64,000 nt of DNA from Acidobacteriaceae bacterium (GCA_028283655.1 JAPWKE010000003.1:62001-126000); one strand, 5' to 3'. Shown: positions 8,221 through 19,018, counted from the stretch's first letter. Notes: a model not told the origin generated them from the letters alone. Numbers and translations are program-made.

Positions 8221-10674
8221 TTAGCTGCGTACCTTGCGCGGACGCTGCACGATCAGGTTCGGTGTTGCCGTTCCGGAGTTCGTGAGGTTCGGCAGAGCCG
8301 GTGCGAGCTGGCTGCTGTCGGTCAGGGTCGGCGTTCCGCTGGTCGGGTAGGAGACGGTGATGAGATGCACCACGTTGTCGCCAGCCGTTCCGAGGTAGAA
8401 CGTGTCATCATCGCTTGCCCATGTTCCCGCTACGGGCGCTGTCGGCGTTCCGCTGGCGGTAGACAGGGTGAAGTTCTGAAGCGTTCCCGTTGCCGCCGTA
8501 GCGTTGGTGAGGTAGTAGGGAACCACACCGTTGCCGGTTCCGGTGAAGGTCACGAAGGCGATCTCACCGTTCGACGCAGGCTGGACACCGGTGATGGTTG
8601 TCGGGGTCACGTTTGAGAGAGCCTTGGTGGAAGGCGTGCTGGTGAACGTCACTGCGGCGGTAGCCGTGGTGCAGTCCGTGGCAGCCGTCAACTGGGCGCT
8701 GGGCAGGTACAGGTCCGACACGCCCGTCGCGGTGGAAGCGCCGAGGATGTGCAGACCGCCCGTGGTGGTTGCCGTTGCCAGACGATCGGTCTTCACAGCC
8801 TGTGAGTCGGCGATCGGAACGTAGGCGTTGCTGGTCGTCGGGGGCGTGCTCGTTCCCGTCGTTGTGGTGGTCGAGCAGTACGAGCGACCGTCGGTGTTGG
8901 GCGAACCGGCGAAGTACGCGCCGATCGCCGGCACCATGGTGACGACATCGTTGTAGGTGGTATCGGTGCCCGTCAGGGTGACCGGCTGCCAGTTGGTGTT
9001 GGTGGAGTACATCAGCACCAGATTCGTGTTGGTGGTGACGTACAGCGTGGTGCTGTCCGGCGACCAGGAGGCGTGCGTTGCCGTTGCGCCGTAGTAGGTC
9101 GCAACAGAGCCTGCGCTCGATACCAGCGAGACCGTTCCGCGGGAGGAGTCGGTGACCACAACACTGGTTCCGTTCGGGGAAACCGACAGAACGGTTCCGG
9201 GGACGGTGGTGAAGGTGGCAGATACCGCGTTGCTGGAGGTGCTGTACTCCATCAGCGCGCCGGGGCCACCGGTGGGGTAGGTGGTGCTGATCGTCGTGGG
9301 GTTATTGCCGCCCATCCAGATCGTCGAGCCATCGACGGACATGACCATCGAGTTCGGGATGTAGGGGAGCTTGACCAGGTTGCCGGTGGTGCCGGTGGAG
9401 TAGTCAATCGGGTAGATGTACTGCGAGTTGGTGCTCGCGACGTACAGAGCCGAGGAGACGGATCCGCCCGAGACCACATTGATGCCGTTGGAGGCGATCG
9501 GCTTGCCGTTGCCGTTGTAGCCGAGTGCCGTGGAAGGCCCGGGGTTACAGGTCGGCGGCTGGCAGACGGCCGTGATCGTGGCCGAGCTTGGATACGTCGG
9601 TGTGATGCTGCCGGTGGCGGCAGGAATCGTAGCCGGGTTGGAGGACTGGTAAGTGAGGGTGAGTCCTGTTAGAGACTTTCCTGCCGTATCCAGAATCGTG
9701 GCGTTGAACGGCTGCGTGTTGTTCACCGGAACGCTCAGCGGCGAGGTCGCCGTGGTGCCGGTGGCTGCCAGGGTAATCGAAGCAGGGGGGCAGACCGAGA
9801 AGTAGCCGGTGTTGAAGCCGCTGGCTGACTGTGCGATCGTCGCCGTAAGGATGGCGGAACCGGGCAGGAGCGCTGTCGCCACACCGTTCTGGTCGAAGCT
9901 TACGATGCCTGTGCTGCCCTGTGCTGCCAGCGTGATCTTGCCGGCTTTGCAGGTGATGTTGTCCGCAGCGTTCGTCGTATTGTTGGCGTACACACGCACG
10001 GCAACCTGGCGGGTGTCGTTCTGCGAGATGCAGCTTGTTCCGTCATAGACCGTAGCGCCGGTGACGACCGTGGTCGGATCAGCCGGGCAGCAGGTGGTGT
10101 CGGGGTCTACGAACGTAGATATGTCCGTGCCGGAACAACTTCTTTGCGCCGATTGGCCGAACGCAATACCTGTCGCAGGGGCGTGAACGTAGACGGCGAT
10201 GGCATTTGAAGAGATGCCGTTGCTCGTCAACGTGACGTAGGCCTGGTAGTTGGTGGTGCTGGTCGGAGCGGTGCAGGTGGTGTAATCCGCAATGCCGCCG
10301 CCGGTGTTGCGGTTCCAGGAACCGCCGCAGATCGAACCCGTTGTCGGGTTGATGTCCGCGAGGGCCATGTTGCTGGTTCCGTAGGTGACCGAACCCAGAG
10401 ACACCGAGGAGCCTTTGCAGTCATAGCCGGTCGCGGCCAGCGAGGACTGGTAGATCTGGCCATAGTTGACCGAGATTCCCGTCACCGAAAGCGAGGGAGA
10501 GAGCTGGATCGACGTCAGCTGCCCGATGACGGGACCGGAGTCGCCGCCGTTGCAGTACTGAACCGTCGTCTTTTTTGCGCAACCAGCAACGGTCATACCG
10601 AAGGGAATTGCAAAGAAAAGAAGCATTGCCAGGCCTAACACACGCCGAGCCACATAGTTGGAAAGCAACCGCAC
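8221..10674 (-). CDS. Large exported lipoprotein with Ig-like domains and a beta-propeller-like region
   Basis: The 817-residue protein has a hydrophobic leader ending in the lipobox VAGC (Cys32), so it is probably lipid-anchored. The first 400 residues are Ser/Thr/Gly-rich and look like bacterial Ig-like repeats (SIQLSPSLSVTGISVNYGQ, SITLAATGTT). From about residue 405, blade-like repeats appear (ALYVASTNSQYIYPIDYSTG, SMVMSVDGSTIWMGG, VLSVSPNGTSVVV, HASWSPDSTTLYV), suggesting a beta-propeller. Several Cys residues are scattered through the Ig part. The GTG at 10674 is supported by GGGAGGG eight bases upstream. Proteins of this build are common and poorly characterised in Acidobacteria. A role at the cell surface in binding or adhesion is inference. 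Confidence 0.7.
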   Translation of the reverse strand: MRLLSNYVARRVLGLAMLLFFAIPFGMTVAGCAKKTTVQYCNGGDSGPVIGQLTSIQLSPSLSVTGISVNYGQIYQSSLAATGYDCKGSSVSLGSVTYGTSNMALADINPTTGSICGGSWNRNTGGGIADYTTCTAPTSTTNYQAYVTLTSNGISSNAIAVYVHAPATGIAFGQSAQRSCSGTDISTFVDPDTTCCPADPTTVVTGATVYDGTSCISQNDTRQVAVRVYANNTTNAADNITCKAGKITLAAQGSTGIVSFDQNGVATALLPGSAILTATIAQSASGFNTGYFSVCPPASITLAATGTTATSPLSVPVNNTQPFNATILDTAGKSLTGLTLTYQSSNPATIPAATGSITPTYPSSATITAVCQPPTCNPGPSTALGYNGNGKPIASNGINVVSGGSVSSALYVASTNSQYIYPIDYSTGTTGNLVKLPYIPNSMVMSVDGSTIWMGGNNPTTISTTYPTGGPGALMEYSTSSNAVSATFTTVPGTVLSVSPNGTSVVVTDSSRGTVSLVSSAGSVATYYGATATHASWSPDSTTLYVTTNTNLVLMYSTNTNWQPVTLTGTDTTYNDVVTMVPAIGAYFAGSPNTDGRSYCSTTTTTGTSTPPTTSNAYVPIADSQAVKTDRLATATTTGGLHILGASTATGVSDLYLPSAQLTAATDCTTATAAVTFTSTPSTKALSNVTPTTITGVQPASNGEIAFVTFTGTGNGVVPYYLTNATAATGTLQNFTLSTASGTPTAPVAGTWASDDDTFYLGTAGDNVVHLITVSYPTSGTPTLTDSSQLAPALPNLTNSGTATPNLIVQRPRKVRS

Positions 10675-10901
10675 TAGTAAAACCCTCCCCGCTCAACCGG
10701 AACTCCAGCTCGAACGGTTAATACCCCGCACATCTGCGCAGAAATCCGAGTTTCCAGTTTACAGGAAGGGCGTCGGTCCTGCGGGCACAAGAATGATGCT
10801 GAAGAGACCGAGATTCTGGCGTTTGGTGAGCGATACAGCGGAGAAGCCTGAAATCTTTGTCCCGAGAACGCTGCAGACGGCTGGAAAATCTCTCCAGAAC
10901 G

Positions 10902-10939
10902 CAGTGAGGGCCGGTGAGGTGTCTCACCGGCCCTCACTG
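10902..10939 (-). terminator. Hairpin after the S9 peptidase gene
   Basis: A 17-bp perfect stem (10902-10918 with 10923-10939) with a GTGT loop lies 8 bp beyond the S9 peptidase stop. A T run follows only on the plus strand, so on the minus strand it is a hairpin without a good U tail. Confidence 0.55.
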
Positions 10940-10947
10940 TTTTGGAG

Positions 10948-12927
10948 CTACTTCATGTTGTCGTCAAACCACTTCTCAATTCGTTGGCTGCGATCGCGGA
11001 TGTGCGCGGGATCGCGGAAGCCATGGCCTTCGTTGGGGTAAACGACGAGTTGTGTTATTACGCCGCGGGCCTTGAGCGCGCTCCAGAACTCGAAGCTCTG
11101 CGGGGCAGGGCACTCGCCGTCGCGGTCGCCCACGATCACGAGTGTCGGGGTGACGACGTTCTTGATGAAGGTGATGGGGGAGGACTTGGCGTAGACGGCA
11201 GGATCGTCATAGACGCTTGCGCCGAAGAACGGGATCATCCATTCGGAGATCTGGTTCTCGCCGTAGTAGCTCTGCCAGTTGGCGACGCCTGCTCCAGCCA
11301 TGGCGGCCTTGAAGCGCGGTGTCTGGGTGACGGCAAACATCGTCATGTAGCCGCCATAGCTCCAACCGAGGATGCCTTCGCGGTTCTTGTCGACGGAGGG
11401 GAGGTCGTGCTCGAGTTTGTCGAGGCCGGTGAGGATGTCGCGGAGATCGCCGTAGCCGAAGTCCTTGCGGTTGGCCTGGGTGAAGGCCTCGCCCTGGCCG
11501 AAGGAGCCGCGCGGGTTGGGCTGGAAGATGAAGTAGCTCTTCGGCAGCGTTCCGCTCATGGACCAGCGCGAACCGATGGAGGCCGACGGGCCGCCGTGGA
11601 CCTCGGTGAGGATGCCGTACTTCTTGTGCTCGTCGAAGTTGGCAGGGAAGGTGAGCCAGCCCTGTACGTGGAAGCCGTCGGAGACCCACTCGACCGAGAT
11701 GGTCTTGCGGTCGGGTGTTGCGCCTGCGTTGAAGTGTGTCAGCGGATGGAGCTTATCAGGCTCCCCACCCCAGATCTCCGGCGCTTTGTTGATGCCGGAT
11801 TCGACGAAGGCGAAGATGCCGTTGTTGGAGAAGGAGATGGCGTTCTTGATCGGACCGCCGCCGACGGAGACCTCGCCCAGATCGGTTGCGCTGCCGGGAA
11901 CGAGCGCGTGGGTGTTGGTGTCGTAAGAGGGGATGAGGATGTGGCCGCGGTGATCTTCGGTGAAGCCGATGGTGTGGTCGCTTACCCAGGCCTCGTAGGT
12001 GGGGGTGCCGTCGATGTCGGGTGTGATGTCGACAGGGGTAGAGCCAGGCTTGGCGTCGAGGACGTAGATGTCGCCGCCGGTGGAGCCCTGATCGCTCATC
12101 AGGCCGCCGATAAGAGCGATCTTCTTGCCGTCAGGTGACCACCGCGGGACGGCGATCTGCAGGCCGTGGAGCGCGCCGGGGGCGGTGACGGGGTCGAGGA
12201 GGAGTTCGTCCTTGCCGTTCCTGACGGCGAAGAGCTTGGCCACCCACCAGTTGTTCTCGCCGGGAGCCTTGGCGCTGACGGTGGCGAGGGTCTTCGAGTC
12301 AGGAGCCCAGGAGAACTCGTAGGTGTACATGGCGCGCGAGGCCGGAACGAGCCACTCGCCCTTGCCGCTGGCGGTATCTACGCCGTAGACGCCCTGAATT
12401 TCGATATTGTCCTCGCCGATGACGCCGGCGAAGGGCTTCATGGCATCGAGTGCACCGGCCGAGCGGGTGGCGTTCTCGACGAAGAGGAAGGCGATCTTCT
12501 TGCCGTCGGGGGACCAGGCGGCCTGCTCCAGGTTGCCGGTGATGTGCGTCAACTGGCGGCTCTTGCCGTCGGCCGGAGTGTAGAGGAAGATCTGCTCCTG
12601 GCCGGGCTTGGCTTCTTTGCCGGTGCAGGTCGAGGTGTAGGCGAGGGTCTTCGAGTCCGGCGACCAGACCGGCGAAGTGTTCGAGCAGTTCGTCTGGTCA
12701 GAGGGGACGACGATCTTTTCCTTGCTCATATCTGCCGAAGGCATGGGGAGCAGATGGAGTTGAGAGCCCTCTTTGCTGCGTATGGTGTACGCCACGGTGC
12801 TGCCGTCCGGCGAAATCGCTACGGCACCCGGGGTGCGCAGCGCGGGGGATTTAGGCGTGTGGCTTTGAGCGAAGGTCAGCGCGGGCGCGAGAGCGAAAAT
12901 GGCGGCCGAAAAGAGGGAAATTCTCAT
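10948..12927 (-). CDS. Secreted S9-family (prolyl oligopeptidase-like) serine peptidase
   Basis: This 659-residue protein begins with a Sec signal peptide (MRISLFSAAIFALAPALTFAQ). A seven-bladed beta-propeller of WD40/TolB-like repeats covers about residues 35-380 (AISPDGSTVAYTI, PVWSPDSKTLAY, AAWSPDGKKIAFL, PRWSPDGKKIALI). A C-terminal alpha/beta-hydrolase domain follows. The nucleophile is Ser in GWSYGGYMT (about residue 523), the acid lies in VGDRDGECP (about 602) and the His in EGHGF (about 632). This is the arrangement of acylaminoacyl-peptidase and DPP IV-type S9 enzymes, which cleave short peptides. Periplasmic or extracellular location is inferred from the signal. It is divergent from the str operon with a 600-bp spacer. 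Confidence 0.88.
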   Translation of the reverse strand: MRISLFSAAIFALAPALTFAQSHTPKSPALRTPGAVAISPDGSTVAYTIRSKEGSQLHLLPMPSADMSKEKIVVPSDQTNCSNTSPVWSPDSKTLAYTSTCTGKEAKPGQEQIFLYTPADGKSRQLTHITGNLEQAAWSPDGKKIAFLFVENATRSAGALDAMKPFAGVIGEDNIEIQGVYGVDTASGKGEWLVPASRAMYTYEFSWAPDSKTLATVSAKAPGENNWWVAKLFAVRNGKDELLLDPVTAPGALHGLQIAVPRWSPDGKKIALIGGLMSDQGSTGGDIYVLDAKPGSTPVDITPDIDGTPTYEAWVSDHTIGFTEDHRGHILIPSYDTNTHALVPGSATDLGEVSVGGGPIKNAISFSNNGIFAFVESGINKAPEIWGGEPDKLHPLTHFNAGATPDRKTISVEWVSDGFHVQGWLTFPANFDEHKKYGILTEVHGGPSASIGSRWSMSGTLPKSYFIFQPNPRGSFGQGEAFTQANRKDFGYGDLRDILTGLDKLEHDLPSVDKNREGILGWSYGGYMTMFAVTQTPRFKAAMAGAGVANWQSYYGENQISEWMIPFFGASVYDDPAVYAKSSPITFIKNVVTPTLVIVGDRDGECPAPQSFEFWSALKARGVITQLVVYPNEGHGFRDPAHIRDRSQRIEKWFDDNMK

Positions 12928-13531
12928 GCACGGAGAATATCAGCCGCAGCCAGAGGAGGCGTTTTGGCAACTGTTGCCGTGTTATCTCTTGCGGAATCAA
13001 GAGTTCCGAGCTGATGCGCGGGTGGGAGGGCTCTGTTTCGTTGCTATCTGACGCTTGCTGAAGAGTTTGTGCCGTATCACGGTTGCAGGAGAATCCTTGA
13101 CTCCCGGTACCGGAATTGATACCTTGACTAGGTTCCGCGTGTTTCGGGAATAGGTGTATCTGCACGACAGGATCACCGCTGTCTGCGACTCGCAAGCCTT
13201 GTCCCTGTGACAGGCCAGAGCGGGCCGGAACGAACCGGAAACGGAGTTGGGCAAGCGTTTGTAAGAGTGCGAGAAGCCCCGGCCACCGTCCGATCGTCTC
13301 AATGAATTGAGCAGAATGCAGTACGCGCAAGGTTTTTAAGATGTACGGCCACGCGCAGGATTCAGAACTTCGCCGGAGCTTGTTTGCAAGCTCCGCCTTT
13401 CGTGTGTGCGCTGTAAGTTACAGCCGCATGAATGAAGAGTGAAGGAGCTGCCCTGTGTTTGTGTTCGAGGAAGAAATCGGAAGTTCCTGGCGTCATCGGC
13501 GCTCAGGACTGCAACCAGTAAAGGAATTGAA
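12928..13531 (+). other. Divergent intergenic region and rpsL leader
   Basis: About 600 bp separate the S9 peptidase start and the rpsL start. I see no convincing gene. The plus-strand reading frame that extends rpsL upstream to 13439 lacks ribosomal protein homology in its first 31 codons. Promoters for both directions must lie here, but no clear sigma-70 pair could be picked with confidence. A hairpin at 13374-13395 is the most obvious structure. Confidence 0.5.
13374..13395 (+). promoter_or_regulatory. Hairpin in the rpsL leader
   Basis: CGGAGCTTG and CAAGCTCCG form a 9-bp stem with a TTTG loop, followed by CCTTTCG. It stands about 135 bp before rpsL and could be an attenuator or the 3' end of a short leader RNA. 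Confidence 0.35.
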
Positions 13532-13915
13532 GTGCCTACATTTCATCAGCTCGTAAAGCAGGGCCGTACCCCGACCCGTTACAAGACCGCCTCGCCTGCC
13601 CTGCAGGGTTCGCCCCAGCGCCGTGGCGTTTGCACCCGCGTCTACACCCAGACGCCGAAGAAGCCGAACTCGGCTCTCCGTAAGGTTGCTCGTGTACGCC
13701 TGACCAACGGCATCGAAGTCACCACCTACATCCCGGGCATCGGCCACAACCTGCAGGAGCACTCGATTGTGCTCATCCGCGGCGGCCGTGTGAAGGATTT
13801 GCCGGGTGTTCGTTACCACGTCGTGCGCGGCACGCTGGATTCGGTAGGCGTTGCCAACCGTAAGCAGAGCCGCTCGAAGTACGGCGCAAAGCGTCCGAAG
13901 GCGACTGCCAAGTAA
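13532..13915 (+). CDS. rpsL: 30S ribosomal protein S12
   Basis: This 127-residue protein matches S12 along its whole length: [47 protein letters not shown] and [13 protein letters not shown]12 sits at the decoding centre and contributes to accuracy. The two lysines that are mutated in streptomycin-resistant strains (in TPKKPNS and RVKDLPG) are both present. The start is the GTG at 13532, with AAGGA six bases upstream. The ATG-less extension to 13439 is not homologous to S12. First gene of the str operon; heptameric repeats start right after its stop codon. Confidence 0.97.
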   Translation: MPTFHQLVKQGRTPTRYKTASPALQGSPQRRGVCTRVYTQTPKKPNSALRKVARVRLTNGIEVTTYIPGIGHNLQEHSIVLIRGGRVKDLPGVRYHVVRGTLDSVGVANRKQSRSKYGAKRPKATAK

Positions 13916-13916
13916 A

Positions 13917-13947
13917 GGATTCAGGACCCAGATTCAGGGTTCAGAGT
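13917..13947 (+). repeat. Heptameric tandem repeat after rpsL
   Basis: About four units with the pattern AGGRYYC, one shortened to six bases, begin one base after the rpsL stop codon. The same pattern recurs after rpsG and tuf. Confidence 0.6.
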
Positions 13948-14001
13948 TGAAATAAACGTTTGCAAACCCGGGGCCATAAAGCCCCGGGCCCTTGCACCTA
14001 A

Positions 14002-14523
<522 letters not shown>

Positions 14524-14527
14524 AGAC

Positions 14528-14604
14528 AGGGCCGAGGGTCACGGGCCAAGTGCTCTGACCCTCGCGCCAGTTTTGAGATTGGCCCCGGCCCTCGGCCTTT
14601 GGCC
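14528..14604 (+). repeat. Heptameric repeats in inverted orientation between rpsG and fusA
   Basis: Three 7-bp units of the type AGGGCCG start at 14528, five bases after the rpsG stop. Three units of the opposite orientation (type CTCGGCC) occupy 14584-14604. The two sets can pair (14530-14538 with 14589-14597), giving a possible stem with a large loop just ahead of fusA. Confidence 0.55.
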
Positions 14605-14660
14605 CTGACAAGGTAAGACGTAACCGCGAGCCTGAGTTGCTCGCAGAAAAGACACGAAAC

Positions 14661-16751
14661 GTGGCACGCACGATTCCTCTTCAAAAATGTCGCAACATTG
14701 GCATCATGGCGCACATCGACGCCGGCAAGACGACGACGACGGAGCGCATCCTGTTCTACACAGGTGTCAACCACCGCATCGGCGAAGTGCATGAAGGCAC
14801 TGCGACCATGGACTGGATGGAACAGGAGCAGGAGCGCGGTATCACCATCACCTCCGCTGCTACCACCTGCACCTGGAATGGCATCCGCATCAACATTATC
14901 GACACCCCCGGCCACGTGGATTTCACGGCCGAAGTAGAGCGTTCGCTGCGCGTCCTCGACGGCGCAGTCGCCTGCTTTGACGCTGTTGCCGGTGTGCAGC
15001 CGCAGTCGGAGACGGTGTGGCGTCAGGCTGACAAGTACAAGGTTCCTCGCGTTTGCTTCATCAATAAGATGGACAAGGCCGGTGCGGATGCTGTGTACGC
15101 AACCTCGACGATCGTCGACCGTCTCGGCGCTCGCGCTGTGCCGATCAACATCCAGATTGGTGCAGAGGCGAAGTTCCTTGGCGTGGTCGATCTCGTCAAG
15201 ATGAAGGCGATTTTCTGGCACGACGAGACCATGGGCGCCGAGTACTCGGTGGAAGAGATTCCTGCCGACCTGCTCGAGAAGGCCAAGACGGCTCGCAACT
15301 TCCTGATTGAAGCTGTTGCTGATTCGGACGACGCGCTGATGAACCACTTCCTCGAAGGCACCGAGCCGAGCGAAGCCGAACTGAAGGCTGCGATCCGTAA
15401 GGCGACCATCGGAATGCACATCTTCCCGGTTCTCTGCGGTTCTTCGTTCAAGAACAAGGGTGTTCAGACACTGCTCGACGCAGTGGTTGACTACCTGCCG
15501 AGCCCGCTGGACATTCCTCCCATGATCGGTCACAACCCCGACAACATGGAAGAAGAGATCATCCGCAACGCGAACGACGAAGAGCCGTTGTCGGCACTTG
15601 GTTTCAAGATCATGACGGATCCGTTCGTCGGTCAGCTGATCTTCATCCGTATCTACTCGGGCGTTCTGCGCACGGGCGATACGACGCTGAACCCGCGTAC
15701 CGGCAAGACCGAGCGCATCGGCCGTCTGTTGAAGATGCACGCCAACAAGCGCGAAGAAATCACAGAGATCATGGCCGGCGATATCTGCGCGGCTGTGGGT
15801 CTGAAGAACCTCGTGACGGGCGACACCATCTGCTCGACGAAGGACCCGGTTGTTCTCGAGTCGATCGACTTCCCGAAGCCTGTTATCGAGGTTGCGGTAG
15901 AGCCGAAGACGAAGGCCGACCAGGAAAAGATGGGCATCGCTCTCGCCAAGCTGGCGCAGGAAGATCCCACCTTCAACGTGCGTACGGATACGACGAATGG
16001 TCAGACGATCATCGCCGGCATGGGCGAGCTTCACCTGGAAATCATCGTGGATCGTATGATGCGCGAGTACAAGGTGGAAGCAAACGTTGGTAAGCCTCAG
16101 GTGAACTACCGCGAGACGATCCGCGGCAACGGCGAAGCGGAAGGCAAGTACATCCGCCAGACCGGTGGTTCGGGTAACTACGGCCACGCCAAGATCCGCA
16201 TCTCGCCGAACGAGCCTGGTAAGGGCTACGAGTTCTCGAACGACACCAAGGGCGGCACGATTCCCAAGGAGTACATCAAGCCGATCGACCAGGGCATCCA
16301 GGAAGCGATGTCGGGCGGCGTGCTGGCAGGCTACGAGATGGTCGACATCAAGGTGTCGCTCTATGACGGCAGCTACCACGATGTCGATTCCAACGAAATG
16401 GCGTTCAAGATTGCCGGTTCGATGGCGTTCAAGGAAGCTGCTCGCAAGGCGAAGCCTGTACTTCTGGAGCCGGTGATGGCTGTTGAAGTGACTGTTCCCG
16501 AAGACTTCATGGGCACGATCATCGGCGATCTGAACTCGCGTCGTGGTCGCATCGAAGGCATGGAAATGGTCGGCAACACGCAGGCCATCCGCGCAACGGT
16601 GCCGTTGTCCACGATGTTCGGTTATGCCACGCACATGCGTGGTGCGACCCAGGGCCGTGCGAACTACTCGATGCAGTTCAAGCAGTACGAGGAAGCTCCG
16701 CGCTCGGTGTCGGAAGAAGTTATCGCAAAGGTTCAGGGCAAGGACAAGTAA
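14661..16751 (+). CDS. fusA: Elongation factor G
   Basis: This 696-residue translational GTPase drives translocation and, with RRF, ribosome recycling. The G domain shows [12 protein letters not shown] (P-loop), [11 protein letters not shown] (switch I), DTPGHVDF (G3) and NKMDKAG (G4). Domains II-V follow to the usual length, including GMGELHLE and the domain IV segment [13 protein letters not shown]. The start is the GTG at 14661, giving the standard [20 protein letters not shown] opening. A TTG at 14637 would add eight unrelated residues. Canonical position between rpsG and tuf. No second EF-G gene is in the window. Confidence 0.97.
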   Translation: MARTIPLQKCRNIGIMAHIDAGKTTTTERILFYTGVNHRIGEVHEGTATMDWMEQEQERGITITSAATTCTWNGIRINIIDTPGHVDFTAEVERSLRVLDGAVACFDAVAGVQPQSETVWRQADKYKVPRVCFINKMDKAGADAVYATSTIVDRLGARAVPINIQIGAEAKFLGVVDLVKMKAIFWHDETMGAEYSVEEIPADLLEKAKTARNFLIEAVADSDDALMNHFLEGTEPSEAELKAAIRKATIGMHIFPVLCGSSFKNKGVQTLLDAVVDYLPSPLDIPPMIGHNPDNMEEEIIRNANDEEPLSALGFKIMTDPFVGQLIFIRIYSGVLRTGDTTLNPRTGKTERIGRLLKMHANKREEITEIMAGDICAAVGLKNLVTGDTICSTKDPVVLESIDFPKPVIEVAVEPKTKADQEKMGIALAKLAQEDPTFNVRTDTTNGQTIIAGMGELHLEIIVDRMMREYKVEANVGKPQVNYRETIRGNGEAEGKYIRQTGGSGNYGHAKIRISPNEPGKGYEFSNDTKGGTIPKEYIKPIDQGIQEAMSGGVLAGYEMVDIKVSLYDGSYHDVDSNEMAFKIAGSMAFKEAARKAKPVLLEPVMAVEVTVPEDFMGTIIGDLNSRRGRIEGMEMVGNTQAIRATVPLSTMFGYATHMRGATQGRANYSMQFKQYEEAPRSVSEEVIAKVQGKDK

Positions 16752-16873
16752 GTCAGGTCCTAGCTTTACGACTTTCGCAATCGTAAGCCGCGCGCTGGAG
16801 CCGAAAAGTACTATTCGGCGCGCGCACAAACAAGGGTTTGCAACAGAAGCACATCCAGGACGGAGAAGGACTC

Positions 16874-18061
16874 ATGGCGAAGGAAAAATTTGACCGTAGC
16901 AAACCGCACGTAAACGTAGGCACGATCGGTCACATCGATCACGGCAAGACGACGTTGACTGCGGCGATTACGAAGGTGTTGTCGAAGCACAACCCGAAGA
17001 ACGCGTTCAAGTCGTTCGATCAGATCGATAACGCACCGGAAGAGCGCGAGCGCGGTATCACGATCTCGACGTCTCACGTGGAGTATGAGACGGCGAACCG
17101 TCACTATGCACACGTTGATTGCCCGGGCCACGCGGATTACATCAAGAACATGATCACGGGCGCAGCGCAGATGGACGGCGCGATCCTCGTGGTTGCAGCG
17201 ACCGACGGCCCGATGCCCCAGACGAAGGAGCACGTTCTGCTCGCTCGTCAGGTAGGCGTACCGTACATCGTTGTGTTCCTGAACAAGTGCGATGCGGTGG
17301 AAGACGAAGAACTGATCGACCTGGTCGAGATGGAAGTTCGTGAGCTTCTGTCGAAGTACGAGTTCCCGGGCGACGACGTTCCCGTGGTTCGTGGTTCGGC
17401 CCTGGGCGCGCTGAACGGCGAAGCACAGTGGGAAGCGAAGATCGACGAGCTGATGCAGGCAGTGGACGACAACGTTCCCCAGCCTGACCGTCTTGTCGAC
17501 CTGCCGTTCCTGATGCCGATCGAAGATATCTTCTCGATCTCGGGTCGTGGCACGGTGGTCACGGGTCGTATCGAGCGCGGCAAGATCAAGGTTGGCGAAG
17601 CGGCACAGATCGTCGGCTTCCGCGACACGCAGGCGACGACGGTTACCGGCGTTGAGATGTTCAAGAAGCAGCTTGACGAAGGTCTTGCCGGCGACAACGC
17701 AGGTCTGCTGCTCCGCGGCACGGCGAAGGACGACGTTGAGCGCGGCATGGTTCTTGCCAAGCCGGGTTCGATCACTCCTCACACGGTGTTCACGGGCGAA
17801 GTGTACGTGTTGTCGAAGGAAGAAGGCGGTCGTCACACCCCGTTCTTCAACGGCTACCGTCCCCAGTTCTACTTCCGCACTACGGACGTGACGGGATCGG
17901 CGAAGCTGCCGGAAGGTACGGAGATGGTGATGCCTGGCGATAACATCTCGCTGGAGATCACGCTTCACACGCCGGTTGCGATGGAAAAGGGTCTGCGTTT
18001 CGCTATCCGTGAGGGTGGCCGCACCGTTGGTGCAGGCGCGATCTCGGAAATCATCAAGTAA
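16874..18061 (+). CDS. tuf: Elongation factor Tu
   Basis: This 395-residue GTPase carries aminoacyl-tRNA to the ribosome. Visible motifs are GHIDHGKT (P-loop, residues 19-26), [22 protein letters not shown] with the catalytic His, NKCD, and the C-terminal [13 protein letters not shown]. Length and all three domains are standard. The ATG at 16874 is preceded by GGAGAAGG; a frame from 16838 adds 12 unrelated residues. It is the last gene of the str operon here. rpsJ does not follow; a hairpin terminator does. Confidence 0.97.
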   Translation: MAKEKFDRSKPHVNVGTIGHIDHGKTTLTAAITKVLSKHNPKNAFKSFDQIDNAPEERERGITISTSHVEYETANRHYAHVDCPGHADYIKNMITGAAQMDGAILVVAATDGPMPQTKEHVLLARQVGVPYIVVFLNKCDAVEDEELIDLVEMEVRELLSKYEFPGDDVPVVRGSALGALNGEAQWEAKIDELMQAVDDNVPQPDRLVDLPFLMPIEDIFSISGRGTVVTGRIERGKIKVGEAAQIVGFRDTQATTVTGVEMFKKQLDEGLAGDNAGLLLRGTAKDDVERGMVLAKPGSITPHTVFTGEVYVLSKEEGGRHTPFFNGYRPQFYFRTTDVTGSAKLPEGTEMVMPGDNISLEITLHTPVAMEKGLRFAIREGGRTVGAGAISEIIK

Positions 18062-18063
18062 CG

Positions 18064-18093
18064 AGGGTCCAGGGCTTAGGGCCCAGGGTCCAG
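18064..18093 (+). repeat. Heptameric tandem repeat after tuf
   Basis: Four consecutive 7-bp units of the form AGGGNNN begin two bases after the tuf stop. The first and fourth units are identical (AGGGTCC), 21 bp apart. Confidence 0.7.
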
Positions 18094-18100
18094 AACGACA

Positions 18101-18132
18101 AGAACGGCCACCGAGGAATCGGTGGCCGTTCT
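18101..18132 (+). terminator. Terminator of the str operon
   Basis: A perfect 14-bp stem (18101-18114 with 18119-18132) with a GGAA loop lies 40 bp after the tuf stop. The T tail is weak (GCGTTGGG), so termination may need more than the hairpin. Confidence 0.65.
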
Positions 18133-18450
18133 GCGTTGGGTGGAAGGCCGGAGCTGAAGCCCACCTCGACTCGGGTCGGGAGTCGGGAGTCGGGAAGGCA
18201 AAGGCCTAACGCGAAGTTCGTGAAGGGGACCGGGGCGCGCGGAGACGTGGTGGCTCGGCTCGTGGTAAGCAAACCCGTCACTGCGTTCAGGATGGCAAAC
18301 TTGGCTGGTCGTGGAGTCGCTGAGTGCTTGATGGCCGAGGGGGCGTGGAGGGTAAGGGCTGTGGGCGATTCAGGCGAAGGGATGTTCTGAAAAAACGAAA
18401 CAACTTTGTTGGCGCAGTGTTTCTCTAATGGAAGGTAAATGGAGGTTCCC
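18133..18450. other. Non-coding spacer after the str operon
   Basis: No convincing gene is seen. The stretch contains three exact tandem copies of GTCGGGA (18175-18195), preceded by a diverged copy, so it shares the 7-bp periodicity of the str intergenic repeats. The 3' end supplies the ribosome binding site for the next gene. Confidence 0.5.
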
Positions 18451-18924
18451 ATGTTTGGAAAAAGAATCGCGCAGCTTTCGGTTTTAGGTCTGGCTTTTGC
18501 AGGACTCGCAGGAACAGTGGCATTAGAACCGGCATCCGCACAGGTTGTTGTCGGTGTGGCTCCGGCTTGTCCGTATGGCTATTTCGACTATGCGCCCTAT
18601 GATTGCGCACCATATGGATATTACGGTCCTGATTGGTTTACGGACGGTATCTTTATCGGCGCGGGCCCCTGGTTCCATGGTGGACGTGGGTTCTATGGTC
18701 ACGTCGACAATCGGTATGACCCGCGTCATGGCTACAATGGTCCGTTCCCAGGACGTGGCGTACAGGCGTTCAACAACTTCCACGGCAATGAGGCTCGTGA
18801 TGGGCGCGGCCATGTGGGCAACGCCGGACATAGCGCCGGTGGAGAGCACATGGGCGGCTTCTCTGGCGGCGGGCATGCTGGCGGTGGTGGCGGACACGCA
18901 GGTGGTGGCGGTGGTCGCCACTAA
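18451..18924 (+). CDS. Small exported Gly/His/Tyr-rich protein, unknown function
   Basis: This protein of about 157 residues has a Sec signal peptide ending near PASAQ. The mature part opens with a Tyr/Pro/Cys-rich segment (VAPACPYGYFDYAPYDCAPYGYYGPDW). It continues with Gly, His, Asn and Arg-rich sequence and ends in GGGHAGGGGGHAGGGGGRH. Proteins of this composition are often metal-binding or structural envelope proteins, but no family is recognised. The ATG at 18451 is chosen because GGAGG lies five bases before it; an ATG at 18439 overlaps that site. It is a single gene with its own terminator, between the str and rpmG operons. Confidence 0.65.
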   Translation: MFGKRIAQLSVLGLAFAGLAGTVALEPASAQVVVGVAPACPYGYFDYAPYDCAPYGYYGPDWFTDGIFIGAGPWFHGGRGFYGHVDNRYDPRHGYNGPFPGRGVQAFNNFHGNEARDGRGHVGNAGHSAGGEHMGGFSGGGHAGGGGGHAGGGGGRH

Positions 18925-18985
18925 AGCCTAAAGCCACCGCGCTTTCTGTTCATAGAAGGCGATGGCGGCGAATCGGAACAAAGCA

Positions 18986-19012
18986 AGAGGGCCATGCCGA
19001 TTATGGCCCTCT
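18986..19012 (+). terminator. Intrinsic terminator of the small exported protein gene
   Basis: A 10-bp stem (18986-18995 with 19003-19012) with a 7-base loop is followed by TCGCTTTT. Confidence 0.7.
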
Positions 19013-19018
19013 TCGCTT

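Noticed and set aside
13111-13150. A sigma-70 promoter for rpsL around TTGACT near 13126
   Set aside because: No acceptable -10 hexamer at 16-18 bp spacing was found.
13439-13531. An upstream extension of rpsL
   Set aside because: The added residues are unrelated to S12, while the GTG at 13532 gives the standard N-terminus with a good ribosome binding site.
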